Source of the DNA: Commensalibacter intestini A911
GTDB lineage: Bacteria > Pseudomonadota > Alphaproteobacteria > Acetobacterales > Acetobacteraceae
DNA: 64,000 nucleotides
Assembly: GCF_000231445.1 (NCBI RefSeq)
Contig: NZ_AGFR01000003.1
Span: 372,001-436,000 of the forward strand
Direction: 5' to 3'
A program made the translations under genes and the position numbers. Below are positions 17,744-27,986 of the stretch, piece after piece; position 1 is the stretch's first letter, and the number at the start of each line of letters is the position of its first letter. The notes under the pieces are model-generated. The model was given only the letters and a program-made list of their open reading frames with translations, had not been told where the DNA came from and did not search any database.

Positions 17744-17887
17744 TTTATTTATTCCATTTTTCAGAATTAATAATTCAATATTAATTCATTGTATAAGAAT
17801 AATTAAATTAATAAACTAAAAATAATAAAGAGTTAGAACGGTAGAAATTAATTTCTATGTAATAGCATTGAATGATTTGGAGTTTAT

Positions 17888-18976
17888 ATGGCTGCCCATT
17901 TATTTCGTAGAAATTTTATACAAACAATTATTGCTTCTAGTGTCACTGCTATCGCAGGAAGCTCCATTATTAAGGCACAATCAACAAAGCAATTGCAAAA
18001 AGGAAATCAACAGATGTCTTTCACAGAAAAATGGGATAAAGTCTTTTCAAAAAGTAGTAAAGTTGATCATGAAAAAATCATGTTTAAAAATAGATATGGT
18101 ATATCTCTAGTTGGTGATCTTTATATACCTAAAAATCGTAGTCATAAAAAATTCGCAGCCATTGTTGTAGGTGGACCTTTTGGTGCTGTTAAAGAGCAAT
18201 CTTCGGGTCTTTATGCACAAACAATGGCTGAGCATGGATTTATTGCACTTGCTTTTGATCCATCATATACGGGTGAAAGTGGTGGAGAACCACGCAATAT
18301 TGCTTCACCTGATATCAATACAGAAGATTTTATGGCCGCTGTAGATTATATTGGTTTACATGAACTGGTAGACCGTGAGCGTATTGGTCTTATTGGAATT
18401 TGTGGTTGGGGAGGAATGGCATTAAATGCTGTTGCAGCAGATAAACGTGTGAAAGCTGTTGTTACAAGCACTATGTATGATATGTGTCGAGTGATGTCAA
18501 AGGGATATAATGATCGTGTTAATCTTGAGGAAAGGAATCAGACATTAGAAAAATTAAGCCGGCAACGTTGGGTTGATGCTGAAAAAGATGTTCCTAGTTA
18601 TCAGCCTGCTTACAATCAATTAACTGGTGGTGAAGAACAATTTTTAGTTGATTATCATGATTATTATATGACTGCTCGGGGATATCATTCTCGTTCTGTT
18701 AACTCGGGAAATTCATGGACAATTACAATGCCATTATCCTTTATGAATATGCCTATTTTAACATATATTTCTGAAATATCTCCACGGCCTATTCTCTTTA
18801 TTCACGGGGAAAAAGCTCATTCTTTATATTTTAGTCAAACAGCTTATGAAAAAGCCGCAGAGCCAAAAGAGTTAATGATTGTGCCAGGAGCAAATCATAC
18901 AGATTTATATGATAAAATGAATATTATTCCCTTTAGTAAAATAACAGAATTTTTTAATATACACCTGTTTGTATAG
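17888..18976 (+). CDS. Tat-exported alpha/beta hydrolase, YcjY/dienelactone-hydrolase-like
   Basis: Exported hydrolase of 362 residues. The N-terminus has RRNFIQTIIA, a twin-arginine motif, followed by a moderately hydrophobic segment and a cleavage region near SSIIKA. The nucleophile elbow reads GICGWGG, so the nucleophile position is cysteine, as in dienelactone hydrolase and many YcjY-type proteins. The catalytic histidine is in PGANHTDLY. The oxyanion region is VVGGPFGAVKEQ. The substrate is unknown. Control by the divergent LysR gene is inferred from position. Confidence 0.85.
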   Translation: MAAHLFRRNFIQTIIASSVTAIAGSSIIKAQSTKQLQKGNQQMSFTEKWDKVFSKSSKVDHEKIMFKNRYGISLVGDLYIPKNRSHKKFAAIVVGGPFGAVKEQSSGLYAQTMAEHGFIALAFDPSYTGESGGEPRNIASPDINTEDFMAAVDYIGLHELVDRERIGLIGICGWGGMALNAVAADKRVKAVVTSTMYDMCRVMSKGYNDRVNLEERNQTLEKLSRQRWVDAEKDVPSYQPAYNQLTGGEEQFLVDYHDYYMTARGYHSRSVNSGNSWTITMPLSFMNMPILTYISEISPRPILFIHGEKAHSLYFSQTAYEKAAEPKELMIVPGANHTDLYDKMNIIPFSKITEFFNIHLFV

Positions 18977-19185
18977 TATTATCTCGGTATTTTCTGTTTA
19001 TCTTCGTCATTATGACTTTTCCTATTTTAGTCAATGAAGGGCAATGAACGTATTTTGTCAATCATATGATGGGTATTAATATTGTTTATGAAACGACTTT
19101 TTTTAGAAATAATTATAGGTGATTTTATGTTCATATGTTTTAAGATGTTATCTATAATAGATGATTAATTCGGTTATTGAGACCA

Positions 19186-20604
19186 ATGCATAAATTTAAG
19201 CAGCTTGCCAATAATATTCAGTTTTTGATTGAGAGTGAGTCTTGGCCTGCGCATAAGAAATTGCCTTCTTTGCGAGAGCAAGCACAAAGTTCTGGCTACA
19301 GTGTGATGACTGTTTTAAATGCTTATCAAGAGCTTGAAGCAAAAGGATGGATTTATACCAAGCAAAAGTCTGGATATTATGTTTCTGAAGCAATATCACA
19401 CGTTTCGAAAACGTCTAATAAGCTTGCTTTAAATACAAATATTGAAATTAATTCTCTTGTATTTGATCACTTAAAACACTTGCAAAAAGAGCATGTTATT
19501 CCTTTAGGGTCGGCTTTTCCATCAGCGTCTTTGTTATGTAATACGTATTTTATGAAGACGCTTTCTCGGCATGCAAAAATCCCGAATAGTGCTTTAAGCA
19601 CTGATAGTATGCCACCAGGATATTTACAGTTACGTCAAGTCATTGCCAGTCGTTATAGTTTGAATGGAATATCAACCAATCCAGAGGATCTAGTGATTAC
19701 TTCTGGTGCGTTAGATGCGTTGAATCTTGCTTTGCAGGCTTTGACAAAACCAGGCGATTTTATTTTACTTCAACAAACAATATTTTACGGTGCTTGGCAA
19801 GCTGCTGAACGGTTAGGGTTGAATGTTATTACAATTCCAGAGCATTATCAATATGGGTTTGATTTAGAGGCTTTTGAAAATGCTCTGAAAAATTATCCCA
19901 TTAAGGCATGTTGGTTGATGTTAAATGTACATAACCCCATTGGGTTTACCGTGAGCAATGAAATCAAAAGTACAATTGCGACGTTATTACACAAATACGA
20001 AGTGTATTTAATTGAGGATGATGTTTATCAAGAGCTATTTTATGAAAAACAAAAACCGTTATCCGTTAAATATTTTGATAAAGGGAACTATGTTTTACAT
20101 TGTTCTTCTTTTTCAAAAATATTAGGAGCAGGGATAAGGGTTGGATGGGTAAATTCAGGTAAGTTTTCTAACGTCATCCAACATTTGCAATTAATGAGCA
20201 CAGTTTCAGCAAGTAATCTTATGCAACATGCGTTGGCTGATTTTATTTGTAGTCATCATTATGAAAAACATTTAAGGCAATTGCGGTTAAAGTTGCATAA
20301 GACGAAAACTACTTATTATAAATTGTTACAAGAGATACTTCCTAAAACCTGTGAGATTTATCATTATGCAACAGGATATTTCTTATGGATAAAGTTGCCT
20401 GAGGGAATGGATAGCACTCTTTTATATCAGCGTTTATTAGAAAAAAATATTGTTATTGCTCCTAGTATTTTGTTTCAACAAGATAATTTGCCACAAAATT
20501 ACATCCGTTTGAATTGTTCTTTTGAATTACATGAAAAGGTAAGGAGAGCCTTACAGATAATGGTTGATATGATTCATGACCTTGTTGAGGGAAAGGTCGT
20601 ATAA
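19186..20604 (+). CDS. MocR-type GntR/aminotransferase transcriptional regulator
   Basis: Fusion regulator of about 472 residues: an N-terminal GntR winged helix (residues 1-75, with KLPSLREQAQSSGYSVMTVLNAYQ-like recognition region split here) joined to a class I aminotransferase-fold domain. The PLP lysine is in HCSSFSKILGAG. Such proteins sense PLP or an amino compound and often control aminotransferase, transport or PLP genes. I choose the ATG at 19186; a TTG at 19177 extends it by three codons. Its likely target is not evident; a GNAT gene is convergent downstream. Confidence 0.9.
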   Translation: MHKFKQLANNIQFLIESESWPAHKKLPSLREQAQSSGYSVMTVLNAYQELEAKGWIYTKQKSGYYVSEAISHVSKTSNKLALNTNIEINSLVFDHLKHLQKEHVIPLGSAFPSASLLCNTYFMKTLSRHAKIPNSALSTDSMPPGYLQLRQVIASRYSLNGISTNPEDLVITSGALDALNLALQALTKPGDFILLQQTIFYGAWQAAERLGLNVITIPEHYQYGFDLEAFENALKNYPIKACWLMLNVHNPIGFTVSNEIKSTIATLLHKYEVYLIEDDVYQELFYEKQKPLSVKYFDKGNYVLHCSSFSKILGAGIRVGWVNSGKFSNVIQHLQLMSTVSASNLMQHALADFICSHHYEKHLRQLRLKLHKTKTTYYKLLQEILPKTCEIYHYATGYFLWIKLPEGMDSTLLYQRLLEKNIVIAPSILFQQDNLPQNYIRLNCSFELHEKVRRALQIMVDMIHDLVEGKVV

Positions 20605-20622
20605 ATACAACCAATAATTGCT

Positions 20623-21138
20623 TTAAACTTTAGCAAAGTAGTCTGCTAAACAACATTCCATGTAAGTTGCATTATCACCGTATGTTTTTAATTTTTTCTC
20701 TAGAGCTGTATCAGGGGAGATAACTGAAAACCCATATTTTTGCCAAAAAGGCACTGAGTTTTGAATGGAAATTAATGAAGCATGCTTGAATTGTTTTTGA
20801 GTGGCGGTAGTTGCAAATTGTTGAAAAAGTAATTTGCCTACTCCCATGCCTCTGGCATTAGGATGAATAGCCAGGTCATGTAAATATAAACAATTCGGAT
20901 GTTGATCTAATGTCTGTGTATCACTGTGTAATTGCGGTGGATTTCCTAGGCTTGCAGGAATAGAGAGGAGATATCCTCTGATCCCTTGCGTATCTTTCGC
21001 AACGAAACATGTATCTGGACTAATGTTGATTTTGGACACCATTGCTTCCGGAGATTCAGGTTCAATTTCATGATAGCATAGATCTTGGATAGTTAAAATT
21101 GCTTCAAGCTCTTGAATAGTCGCAGGATAAATCTTCAT
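20623..21138 (-). CDS. GNAT-family N-acetyltransferase
   Basis: Acetyl-CoA-dependent acyltransferase fold of 171 residues. The acetyl-CoA pyrophosphate-binding loop is NARGMGVGKLL at about 110-120, preceded by the usual beta-4 strand LYLHDLAIHP. Next, SLISIQNSVPFWQKYGF is the typical end of the domain. The substrate is unknown. It is convergent with the MocR gene, with 18 bases between stops. Confidence 0.9.
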   Translation of the reverse strand: MKIYPATIQELEAILTIQDLCYHEIEPESPEAMVSKINISPDTCFVAKDTQGIRGYLLSIPASLGNPPQLHSDTQTLDQHPNCLYLHDLAIHPNARGMGVGKLLFQQFATTATQKQFKHASLISIQNSVPFWQKYGFSVISPDTALEKKLKTYGDNATYMECCLADYFAKV

Positions 21139-21362
21139 TTTTTTCTATTTTTCATAAAATAAATGGTGTATAATTTGTGACATATATATCATTTTATATG
21201 ACGAGAATAAAGCGTATCGTTTTAATATTTTGACATCAGCATGTTCTTTTGAAAACATTACACAGGTCAATAGAATATATTGCTTAGTCAAAAAGATTTA
21301 TTATGACGATGTGATTTGATAAAATATAAAAATAAATATCGGTAAGTGAGGATTAAAAAAAG

Positions 21363-22106
21363 ATGAAACGGTTTTTTGGTTTAGTATTTGTAATGGCTGG
21401 ATGTTTAGCAGTAAATACAGCAATAGCAGATACGGATATTATTGTTTATCCAGCAAAACCGAAAACTGAAATAATTAAAAGACCTCAAGCGGACATTGCT
21501 AATTTACAAAAAGAAGCTGATGATGGAAATATTAAGGCTCAGTTTAATTTAGGCGTATTATACTTAGAGGGGAAAAAGATTCCTCAGAGTTATGATAAAG
21601 CCATTTATTATTTCGGAGAAGCGGCTAAACAAGGGGATGCACAAGCTCAATTTAATTTGGGGCTGATGTATTTTGAAGGTGTTGGGGTTGCCAGAGATTA
21701 TAATCAAGCGATGAAATATTATAAAATGGCTGCCTATCAATATATGCCTAAAGCTGATTTTAATTTGGCTTATATGTATGACCAAGGTGTTGGGACTACT
21801 CAAGATCATCAACAAGCGATTGCATGGTATAAAAAAGCTGCTGATCAAAATGTCCCTGAAGCACAATATAATTTGGCGTTAATTTATTATAGAGGTCAGG
21901 GCGTTCCTGTTGATTTACATAAGGCCTTAGAATTATTTAAAGATGCGGCTCATAATGATCATGCAGATGCTGCTTATAATGCTGGATGTATGTATGAACA
22001 GGGTCTAGGAACATCTATTGATAAAGAAAAAGCAAAGTCTTATTTTAAGAAAGCTTGTGATCTTCATAATCAAGATGGATGTAAAGAATATAAAGATTTG
22101 TTATGA
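21363..22106 (+). CDS. Exported Sel1-repeat (TPR-like) protein
   Basis: Secreted or periplasmic protein of 247 residues with a signal peptide (MKRFFGLVFVMAGCLAVNTAIA, cleavage after about residue 22, written here as its first and last parts: MKRFFGLVF ... NTAIA). Five tandem Sel1 repeats follow from about residue 50, with recurring AQFNLGLMYFEGVGVARDY-type units and -AMKYYKMAA- second helices. Sel1 proteins serve as protein-interaction scaffolds. It is convergent with the ShosT-like gene, with 14 bases between stops; no functional link is implied by that alone. Confidence 0.9.
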   Translation: MKRFFGLVFVMAGCLAVNTAIADTDIIVYPAKPKTEIIKRPQADIANLQKEADDGNIKAQFNLGVLYLEGKKIPQSYDKAIYYFGEAAKQGDAQAQFNLGLMYFEGVGVARDYNQAMKYYKMAAYQYMPKADFNLAYMYDQGVGTTQDHQQAIAWYKKAADQNVPEAQYNLALIYYRGQGVPVDLHKALELFKDAAHNDHADAAYNAGCMYEQGLGTSIDKEKAKSYFKKACDLHNQDGCKEYKDLL

Positions 22107-22120
22107 GGTTTATTTAATTA

Positions 22121-23410
22121 TCAAGTAAAATTCCATGTAGTAAATTTAGTAAATAGCTCATCTAATTCATTTCCTGCATCGTAATTATTTTTGATGATTG
22201 ATGTATATGGAATATTATATGAGTTGGGGTGAGGAAAAAGATCTTTAGAATCAGATATTTGCCTATTGATAGAATAATTTGTAGGTAATTTATTTTTAGA
22301 AATAATTAAGTCAGTGTTAATGGTTTTAAGCCAAGCTAAGCAAATTACTTTTGCACCAGCAGCTTCTAACAACAACTTTGCAGCATCAAAAGAATAACCT
22401 GCGGTTACAATATCATCAATTAATAATGTTGTTTTACCTTGATAGTGATAATTGTTTTTACACTCATTGCCATATAAACCTTTTTTAGGTTGATTATTTA
22501 ACATTAGAGTATTTAAATGATTATATATACTCAATAATGCTTTATTGCCATTGTTTCTAGCATCTTGTGATTTTGTAGATTGTGTATGCCTTATTAAAGC
22601 ATTGGGTAAGTAAGTAATTCTAAAGCATTTAGAAAAGATATCTAAGGCTTTATCCATTACTTCATTTCCAGATCCGACTTTATGCCCTGGGAAGGCAATA
22701 ATATTTTTGATTTGTAAATATAAACCTGAAAAGTAAATTTTAGAGATTAATAACATTAACCAAAAATCAGGAAGAGCTTCATTTCCCAATTGTTTAGCAG
22801 TGCTTCTTGCTGATGCTGAATATTGTGCTAACTGAGGTTTTAAAGTTGAGAATGGGGATAATGTATATAAATTAATATGATCGTCTTGATAATGATACAT
22901 GTCTTTTTTATTAGCTTGTATGCAGCAAATATCAATGAAGCGAGCTAAAGCTGGAGTATCTTCAAAATATAGACCATATTTAATATCTTTATTATTAAGA
23001 ATCCAAGTAGCTTTTATAAAAAGCATTTTTGAGTTAATACAGGCTTTCCAGTCATTCTCGTTTGCTCCGATATAAATCACTTCGTTTGGCTGTAAATTTT
23101 CATTTTTTAATATAAAAGGAACCGCATCAGCTCTTGGTTTTTTAGGCATATTCGGATAATTTTTTGAATTATAATCTTGGATGTCTTGTTCTGTTTTAGA
23201 TTTAAAATAATTGGCTAATGATTGATCTTTATTGTTATCTACATACCAATACGTATTACTATGTATAATTACCTTAATATTACGAGTTGATAAAAAATTA
23301 ATAAATTTCATTAGTGGATTTGTATATTTGTTCTCTAGTTGTTTTTTATCCAATCTATCATCAAAAAAAACGTTTCTTACAGAAAATATTACAGCTTTTA
23401 ATTTTGCCAT
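22121..23410 (-). CDS. HAD-like/phosphoribosyltransferase fusion, ShosT-like toxin
   Basis: Two-domain protein of 429 residues. The C-terminal half is a phosphoribosyltransferase with the PRPP-binding loop LLIDDIVTAGYS at 329-340. The N-terminal half has a HAD fold outline (AVIFSVRNVFFDD at 6-18 and YIGANENDW at 113-121), but the usual catalytic DxD is replaced by S10 and R12 and the GD of motif IV by GA, so phosphatase activity looks lost. Known ShosTA systems pair a phosphoribosyltransferase-domain toxin ShosT with a DprA-like ShosA and protect against phage; the family assignment here is from architecture. GGAGAAA precedes the ATG. It follows the DprA-like gene by 19 bases. The coding sequence is markedly A/T-rich. 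Confidence 0.78.
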   Translation of the reverse strand: MAKLKAVIFSVRNVFFDDRLDKKQLENKYTNPLMKFINFLSTRNIKVIIHSNTYWYVDNNKDQSLANYFKSKTEQDIQDYNSKNYPNMPKKPRADAVPFILKNENLQPNEVIYIGANENDWKACINSKMLFIKATWILNNKDIKYGLYFEDTPALARFIDICCIQANKKDMYHYQDDHINLYTLSPFSTLKPQLAQYSASARSTAKQLGNEALPDFWLMLLISKIYFSGLYLQIKNIIAFPGHKVGSGNEVMDKALDIFSKCFRITYLPNALIRHTQSTKSQDARNNGNKALLSIYNHLNTLMLNNQPKKGLYGNECKNNYHYQGKTTLLIDDIVTAGYSFDAAKLLLEAAGAKVICLAWLKTINTDLIISKNKLPTNYSINRQISDSKDLFPHPNSYNIPYTSIIKNNYDAGNELDELFTKFTTWNFT

Positions 23411-23429
23411 GACTATTTCTCCAAATTAA

Positions 23430-24422
23430 TTAGATTTTGAAAGACATTTGCGTAGGATAATTAGTTATTGTATCGTTATTTTGTATTTCTTTGATGAAAA
23501 GATTAATATCATTGGGAAATATATATTTTTTAGCTGAGTATCTTTTTTCGGCATCTTCATTCGCAAGGGCATGAGCTAAATAGTAATTTTGACAGATCGG
23601 GGTCTCTACACAAATAATTTTTTTATTCATTTCATAAGCAAATTTTACAGTATGAGCTGTTCCACTTTTTATTTTCCACTCTAAAGGAGTGATTACGTTA
23701 GCTAGAGCAGCTTGAATTCTATTTCTATGAATAAATGAATTTTGTGTAGGTTTACTGTTTGGAAAATATTCTGATATTATTGTGCCATCATTTTCAAGAA
23801 TTCTTGTCCTTAAATAATGAGAATTTTCAGGATAATTTTGGAGTAACCCGTTTCCGAGGACTGCTATTGTTGGAATATGAAGATATAAAGATAAAGTATG
23901 GACAAGCTGATCAATACCTGCAGCTAGCCCACTGATTGTAACAAAAGGTTTATCTGTATTTGATATTCCGTATAATAATGTTTCTGTTAAAAACTTTCCA
24001 ATATTAGTATATTCTCTTGACCCAACAAGTGCTAGTATAAACTGATTATGAAGATTTTCTATTTTACCTTGTACAAACAACCAAAATACAGGATTTTTCA
24101 TATTTTTTGGAAAATTAGGGAAAGCGTTATCTGTATATAAAAGTAATTGGATATTTTTTGTTCTCAGAAATTGAATATATTCTTGACCTGTTTTTAATAA
24201 ATTTTTTAAACAATCTTCCCATAAATTTCCAATCAAAAAATCACTATTTATGTGACGCCCTAATAATTTGTTGAGCTCGTCTATGTTATTAGTTTGTAGG
24301 ATTGATTTTAAAGAATTTTCGTTTTTAATAAAATTGTAAAGAGTTTGATATCCAATACCTTTGATTTGTATTAAAGCTGCAAATATTTGGTATTCTATAT
24401 CTTGAAAATTGTTATTTGTCAT
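23430..24422 (-). CDS. DprA/Smf-family protein, ShosA-like
   Basis: SLOG-superfamily protein of 330 residues, with an N-terminal helical/HhH-like region (IKGIGYQTLYNF, about residues 18-29) and a DprA Rossmann domain: LVGSREYTNIG near 135, SGLAAGIDQLVH near 170, VLGNGLLQNYPENS near 190 and FIHRNRIQAALAN near 230. A housekeeping DprA in an alphaproteobacterium is usually about 370 or more residues, closes with a winged-helix DML1 domain and often sits beside topA; none of that is seen here. Placement 19 bases upstream of a phosphoribosyltransferase toxin-like gene indicates a ShosA antitoxin role. Composition is strongly A/T-rich, in keeping with acquisition. Confidence 0.8.
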   Translation of the reverse strand: MTNNNFQDIEYQIFAALIQIKGIGYQTLYNFIKNENSLKSILQTNNIDELNKLLGRHINSDFLIGNLWEDCLKNLLKTGQEYIQFLRTKNIQLLLYTDNAFPNFPKNMKNPVFWLFVQGKIENLHNQFILALVGSREYTNIGKFLTETLLYGISNTDKPFVTISGLAAGIDQLVHTLSLYLHIPTIAVLGNGLLQNYPENSHYLRTRILENDGTIISEYFPNSKPTQNSFIHRNRIQAALANVITPLEWKIKSGTAHTVKFAYEMNKKIICVETPICQNYYLAHALANEDAEKRYSAKKYIFPNDINLFIKEIQNNDTITNYPTQMSFKI

Positions 24423-24649
24423 AAATTGATGACCAAAATAAGTTTTAAAATTAGCTTTTATTATACTGTAAAATATAAGGTAATAAAAGAAAAAAATATT
24501 ATTTTACAATGAAATAAACATTTGTGTAATTTAGAGTTGTTAATATTAAATAGTAAAATAATTTTATAACGCTTATTCCTTTACCCTTATAGTATGGTAT
24601 AGAATAAAAGTAATTTTTTAACCTATTAAAGAAAAACTATTTAAGTGAT

Positions 24650-24654
24650 GGAGG
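24650..24654 (+). promoter_or_regulatory. Ribosome binding site fixing a TTG start for gatC
   Basis: GGAGG lies five bases before the TTG at 24660. Upstream in-frame GTG (24645) and ATG (24648) overlap or precede this site and have no such sequence of their own, so the TTG is the more likely start. Confidence 0.7.
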
Positions 24655-24659
24655 TTGAA

Positions 24660-24968
24660 TTGACCGACAAGAAACAAGACAGCGTTTTGGACAAGAAAAT
24701 TGTCCAACGCGTTGCCAAACTTTCTTCTTTGGCAGTCAAAGAAGATGAATTGGCAACTTATGCTGCTGATATAGGTGGCATTATCAATTGGATGGAACAA
24801 TTGAATGAAGTAGATATTACCAATGTTCAACCAATGGTTGGCACGGAAATCGCGCAGTTACGTTTACGCGAAGATGTTGTGACGGATGGGGAGTGTAAAG
24901 AAGATGTTCTTTCAAATGCTCCTGAACGTATTGCTGACTTTTATGCTGTTCCAAAGGTGGTTGAATAA
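24660..24968 (+). CDS. gatC: Asp-tRNA(Asn)/Glu-tRNA(Gln) amidotransferase subunit C
   Basis: Small subunit of about 102 residues that stabilises the GatA-GatB contact in the transamidation complex. Typical elements are [17 protein letters not shown] at the start, [10 protein letters not shown] in the middle and LREDVVTDG before the conserved [16 protein letters not shown] end. The start is a TTG supported by GGAGG; an ATG at 24648 would add four residues. The stop overlaps the gatA ATG (TAATG), showing translational coupling. The gatCAB order is standard for alphaproteobacteria. Confidence 0.95.
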   Translation: MTDKKQDSVLDKKIVQRVAKLSSLAVKEDELATYAADIGGIINWMEQLNEVDITNVQPMVGTEIAQLRLREDVVTDGECKEDVLSNAPERIADFYAVPKVVE

Positions 24969-26449
24969 TGTTAACTGGAATGAAAATTACTGAGGCAGCC
25001 GATGGTTTGCGTCAAAAGAAATTTAGTGCTGAGGAACTGACCAAAGCACATTTGAATGCCATTGATAAACTCAATGCACGTTTAAATGCGTATATTACGG
25101 TGACTGCGGATGCTGCGATTAATCAGGCCAAAGAAGCAGACAAAAAGCTTGCTTCTGGTGATGCACCAGCATTAACGGGTATTCCTTTGGCAATCAAAGA
25201 TTTGTTTTGTACCAAAGGTGTAAAAACTACGGCTGCTAGTCGTATTTTAGAGAACTTTGTTCCTCCATATGAAAGTACAGTAACATCGAACTTATTGCGT
25301 GATGGTGCTGTATTTTTAGGTAAAGTGAACCTTGATGAATTTGCGATGGGTTCTGGGAATTTAAATTCTGCATTTGGTGCGGTGGAAAATCCATGGAAAC
25401 GTAAAGGTGAGGATACATTCCTTGTTCCTGGTGGTTCTTCTGGTGGTTCTGCTGCTGCGGTTGCTGCACAAATGGCAATGGGTGCAACAGGAACCGATAC
25501 GGGTGGTTCTATTCGTCAACCTGCTGCTTATTGTGGGATTACAGGGATTAAGCCAACTTATGGTCGTTGCAGCCGTTGGGGCATTATTGCGTATGCAAGC
25601 TCTCTTGATCAAGCTGGCCCAATGGGGAAATCAGTTGAGGATTGTGCAATTATGTTGCAATCAATGGCTGGTTTTGATCCAAAAGACAGCACGTCAGTAG
25701 ATAAAGAGGTGCCAGATTATCGTGCGGCTTGTAACCGCTCATTAAAAGGTATGAAAATTGGTATTCCAATGGAGTATCGTGCACCTGGTTTATCTCCAGA
25801 AATTGAAGCGGTTTGGCAGCAAGGAATTAACTGGCTTAAAGATGCTGGTTGTGAAATTGTTGATGTTTCTTTGCCTCATACGAAATATGGTTTGGCAACT
25901 TATTACATCATTGCACCTGCTGAGGCTTCTTCTAACTTAGCTCGTTATGACGGAGTTCGTTATGGACGTCGTATTGCTGGTGATAGTTTGGATGAACTTT
26001 ACGCAAATACACGTGGCGCAGGGTTCGGAGATGAAGTTAAACGTCGTATTCTGATGGGCACTTATGTGCTTTCTGCGGGATATTATGATGCTTACTATTT
26101 GCGTGCTCAAAAAGTGCGTAAATTGATTTATCAAGATTTCATGAATGTTTTTGATAAAGTTGATGTGTTATTAACGCCAACTGCACCAACCGCAGCATTT
26201 GCTAAAGGTGAAAATCAAGAAGATCCAGTACAAATGTATTTAAACGATATTTTTACCGTTCCTGCAAGTATGGCTGGGGTTCCTGGTCTTGCGGTTCCTG
26301 CTGGATTAAGCAGTCAAGGATTGCCTTTGGGATTACAATTATTAGGTCGTCCGTTTGGTGAAGAAACTTTATTTGCGGTGGGTTCTGCGATGGAAAAAGC
26401 AGCAAACTTTACCCATAAACCAACTCTTCTTGCTGGAGGTTCCCTATGA
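24968..26449 (+). CDS. gatA: Asp-tRNA(Asn)/Glu-tRNA(Gln) amidotransferase subunit A
   Basis: Glutaminase subunit of 493 residues that releases ammonia for conversion of Glu-tRNA(Gln) and possibly Asp-tRNA(Asn). The amidase-signature catalytic triad is visible as Lys in [10 protein letters not shown], then the Ser-cisSer in [15 protein letters not shown] and [11 protein letters not shown]. Length and C-terminus ([13 protein letters not shown]) are normal. It overlaps gatB by an ATGA junction, so the three subunits are made in equal proportion. Confidence 0.98.
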   Translation: MLTGMKITEAADGLRQKKFSAEELTKAHLNAIDKLNARLNAYITVTADAAINQAKEADKKLASGDAPALTGIPLAIKDLFCTKGVKTTAASRILENFVPPYESTVTSNLLRDGAVFLGKVNLDEFAMGSGNLNSAFGAVENPWKRKGEDTFLVPGGSSGGSAAAVAAQMAMGATGTDTGGSIRQPAAYCGITGIKPTYGRCSRWGIIAYASSLDQAGPMGKSVEDCAIMLQSMAGFDPKDSTSVDKEVPDYRAACNRSLKGMKIGIPMEYRAPGLSPEIEAVWQQGINWLKDAGCEIVDVSLPHTKYGLATYYIIAPAEASSNLARYDGVRYGRRIAGDSLDELYANTRGAGFGDEVKRRILMGTYVLSAGYYDAYYLRAQKVRKLIYQDFMNVFDKVDVLLTPTAPTAAFAKGENQEDPVQMYLNDIFTVPASMAGVPGLAVPAGLSSQGLPLGLQLLGRPFGEETLFAVGSAMEKAANFTHKPTLLAGGSL

Positions 26450-27897
26450 GTTATGTGATTGAAGGTTCAACAGGCCCTTGGGAAGTGGTTATTGGATTAG
26501 AGGTCCACGCCCAAGTCATTAGCCAAGCTAAGTTATTTTCTGGAGCATCTGCGCATTTTGGTGCAGATCCAAACATGCATGTTAGTCTGGTTGACGCTGC
26601 GTTTCCAGGAATGTTGCCTGTATTAAACCGTGAATGTGTGGATCAAGCTATTCGCACAGGGCTTGGTTTGAATGCTAAAATTAATTTAATGAGTCGTTTT
26701 GACCGTAAGAACTATTTCTATGCGGATTTGCCTCAAGGATATCAAATTTCTCAATTTGAATTTCCAATTGTAGGTGAGGGTACCATTGAAATTGAGTTAG
26801 ATGATGGTTCTGTTAAAAATATCGGCATTACCCGTTTGCATTTAGAACAAGATGCGGGGAAATCTATTCATGATTTGGCACCTAAAGAAACATGTGTGGA
26901 TTTAAATCGTTCAGGTGTTGCGTTGATGGAAATTGTGAGTGAACCTGATATGCGTTCACCTGAAGAAGCTGGGGCTTACTTACGTAAAATCCGTGCAATT
27001 GTGCGTTATCTTGGCACTTGCGATGGCAATATGGAAGAGGGCTCTATGCGTGCTGACGTGAATGTGTCTGTGCGTAAAGCGGGTGAAGATTATCGTACGC
27101 GTTGTGAGTTAAAAAATATTAACTCTATTCGTTATGTCATGCAGGCGATTGAAATCGAGGCTAAACGTCACGTAGAGATCTATGAAAATGGCGGTGAAGT
27201 TGATCAAGAAACACGTTTATTTGACGTCGCTCGTGGGGAAACTCGTACGATGCGCAGCAAAGAAAACGCGCATGATTATCGTTATTTCCCAGATCCAGAT
27301 TTGTTGCCTTTGATTGTTGAGCAATCTCATGTTGATCATTTAAAATCAACTTTGGCTGAATTGCCTGATGATAAACGTAATCGTTTTCAATCTGAATATG
27401 GATTGCCTCGTTACGATGCGAATGTTTTGGTTGCCGAGCAAGATATTGCGAACTTCTTTGAAAAAGTTGCAAAGGGTCGTGATGGTCGTATGGCATCTAA
27501 CTGGGTTACAGGTGAGTTGTTTGCTGTTTTAAATAAAAAAGGCTTAACTATTCATGAAAGCCCTGTTAGTGCAGAAGCATTAGGTGGATTATTGGATTTG
27601 ATTGCTGATAATACTATTAATGGTAAGATTGCTAAGGAAGTTCTTGAAGATATGGTTGAAACAGGAGACATGCCTGCGGATATCGTTGAACGTAAGGGTT
27701 TGAAGCAAGTTACGGATACGGGTGCGATTGAAAAGGTTATTGCAGAAATTCTGGTTGCTAACCCTGACAAAGTTGAACAATATAAATCTGGTAAAGATAA
27801 ATTATTTGGGTTCTTTGTTGGGCAAGTCATGAAGGTTATGCAAGGAAAAGCCAATCCTGCGATCGTTAATGAATTGCTTAAAAAACAATTATCTTAA
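26446..27897 (+). CDS. gatB: Asp-tRNA(Asn)/Glu-tRNA(Gln) amidotransferase subunit B
   Basis: tRNA-binding kinase/transamidase subunit of 483 residues. The N-terminal catalytic cradle has [10 protein letters not shown], then [21 protein letters not shown] (seen as NRKNYFYxDLP-type motif: [16 protein letters not shown]) and LEQDAGKS for ATP and zinc handling. The YqeY-like tail with [17 protein letters not shown] grips the tRNA. It is the last gene of gatCAB, and a tRNA-Ser gene lies 89 bases downstream. Confidence 0.98.
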   Translation: MSYVIEGSTGPWEVVIGLEVHAQVISQAKLFSGASAHFGADPNMHVSLVDAAFPGMLPVLNRECVDQAIRTGLGLNAKINLMSRFDRKNYFYADLPQGYQISQFEFPIVGEGTIEIELDDGSVKNIGITRLHLEQDAGKSIHDLAPKETCVDLNRSGVALMEIVSEPDMRSPEEAGAYLRKIRAIVRYLGTCDGNMEEGSMRADVNVSVRKAGEDYRTRCELKNINSIRYVMQAIEIEAKRHVEIYENGGEVDQETRLFDVARGETRTMRSKENAHDYRYFPDPDLLPLIVEQSHVDHLKSTLAELPDDKRNRFQSEYGLPRYDANVLVAEQDIANFFEKVAKGRDGRMASNWVTGELFAVLNKKGLTIHESPVSAEALGGLLDLIADNTINGKIAKEVLEDMVETGDMPADIVERKGLKQVTDTGAIEKVIAEILVANPDKVEQYKSGKDKLFGFFVGQVMKVMQGKANPAIVNELLKKQLS

Positions 27898-27986
27898 AAG
27901 AATCAAAAAATAAAATTGACAGCCTCTCAATAAACGACTAAAAACATTTCAGAGCAAACGCCGTGTTACTAAGCAACTCTTCTTGC

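Noticed and set aside
23430-24422. Housekeeping DprA for natural transformation
   Set aside because: It is short, lacks the usual C-terminal winged helix and topA neighbour, and is coupled to a phosphoribosyltransferase toxin-like gene.
24968-25700. Several overlapping frames inside gatA
   Set aside because: All are shadows of the amidase-signature region, which is highly conserved in the gatA frame.
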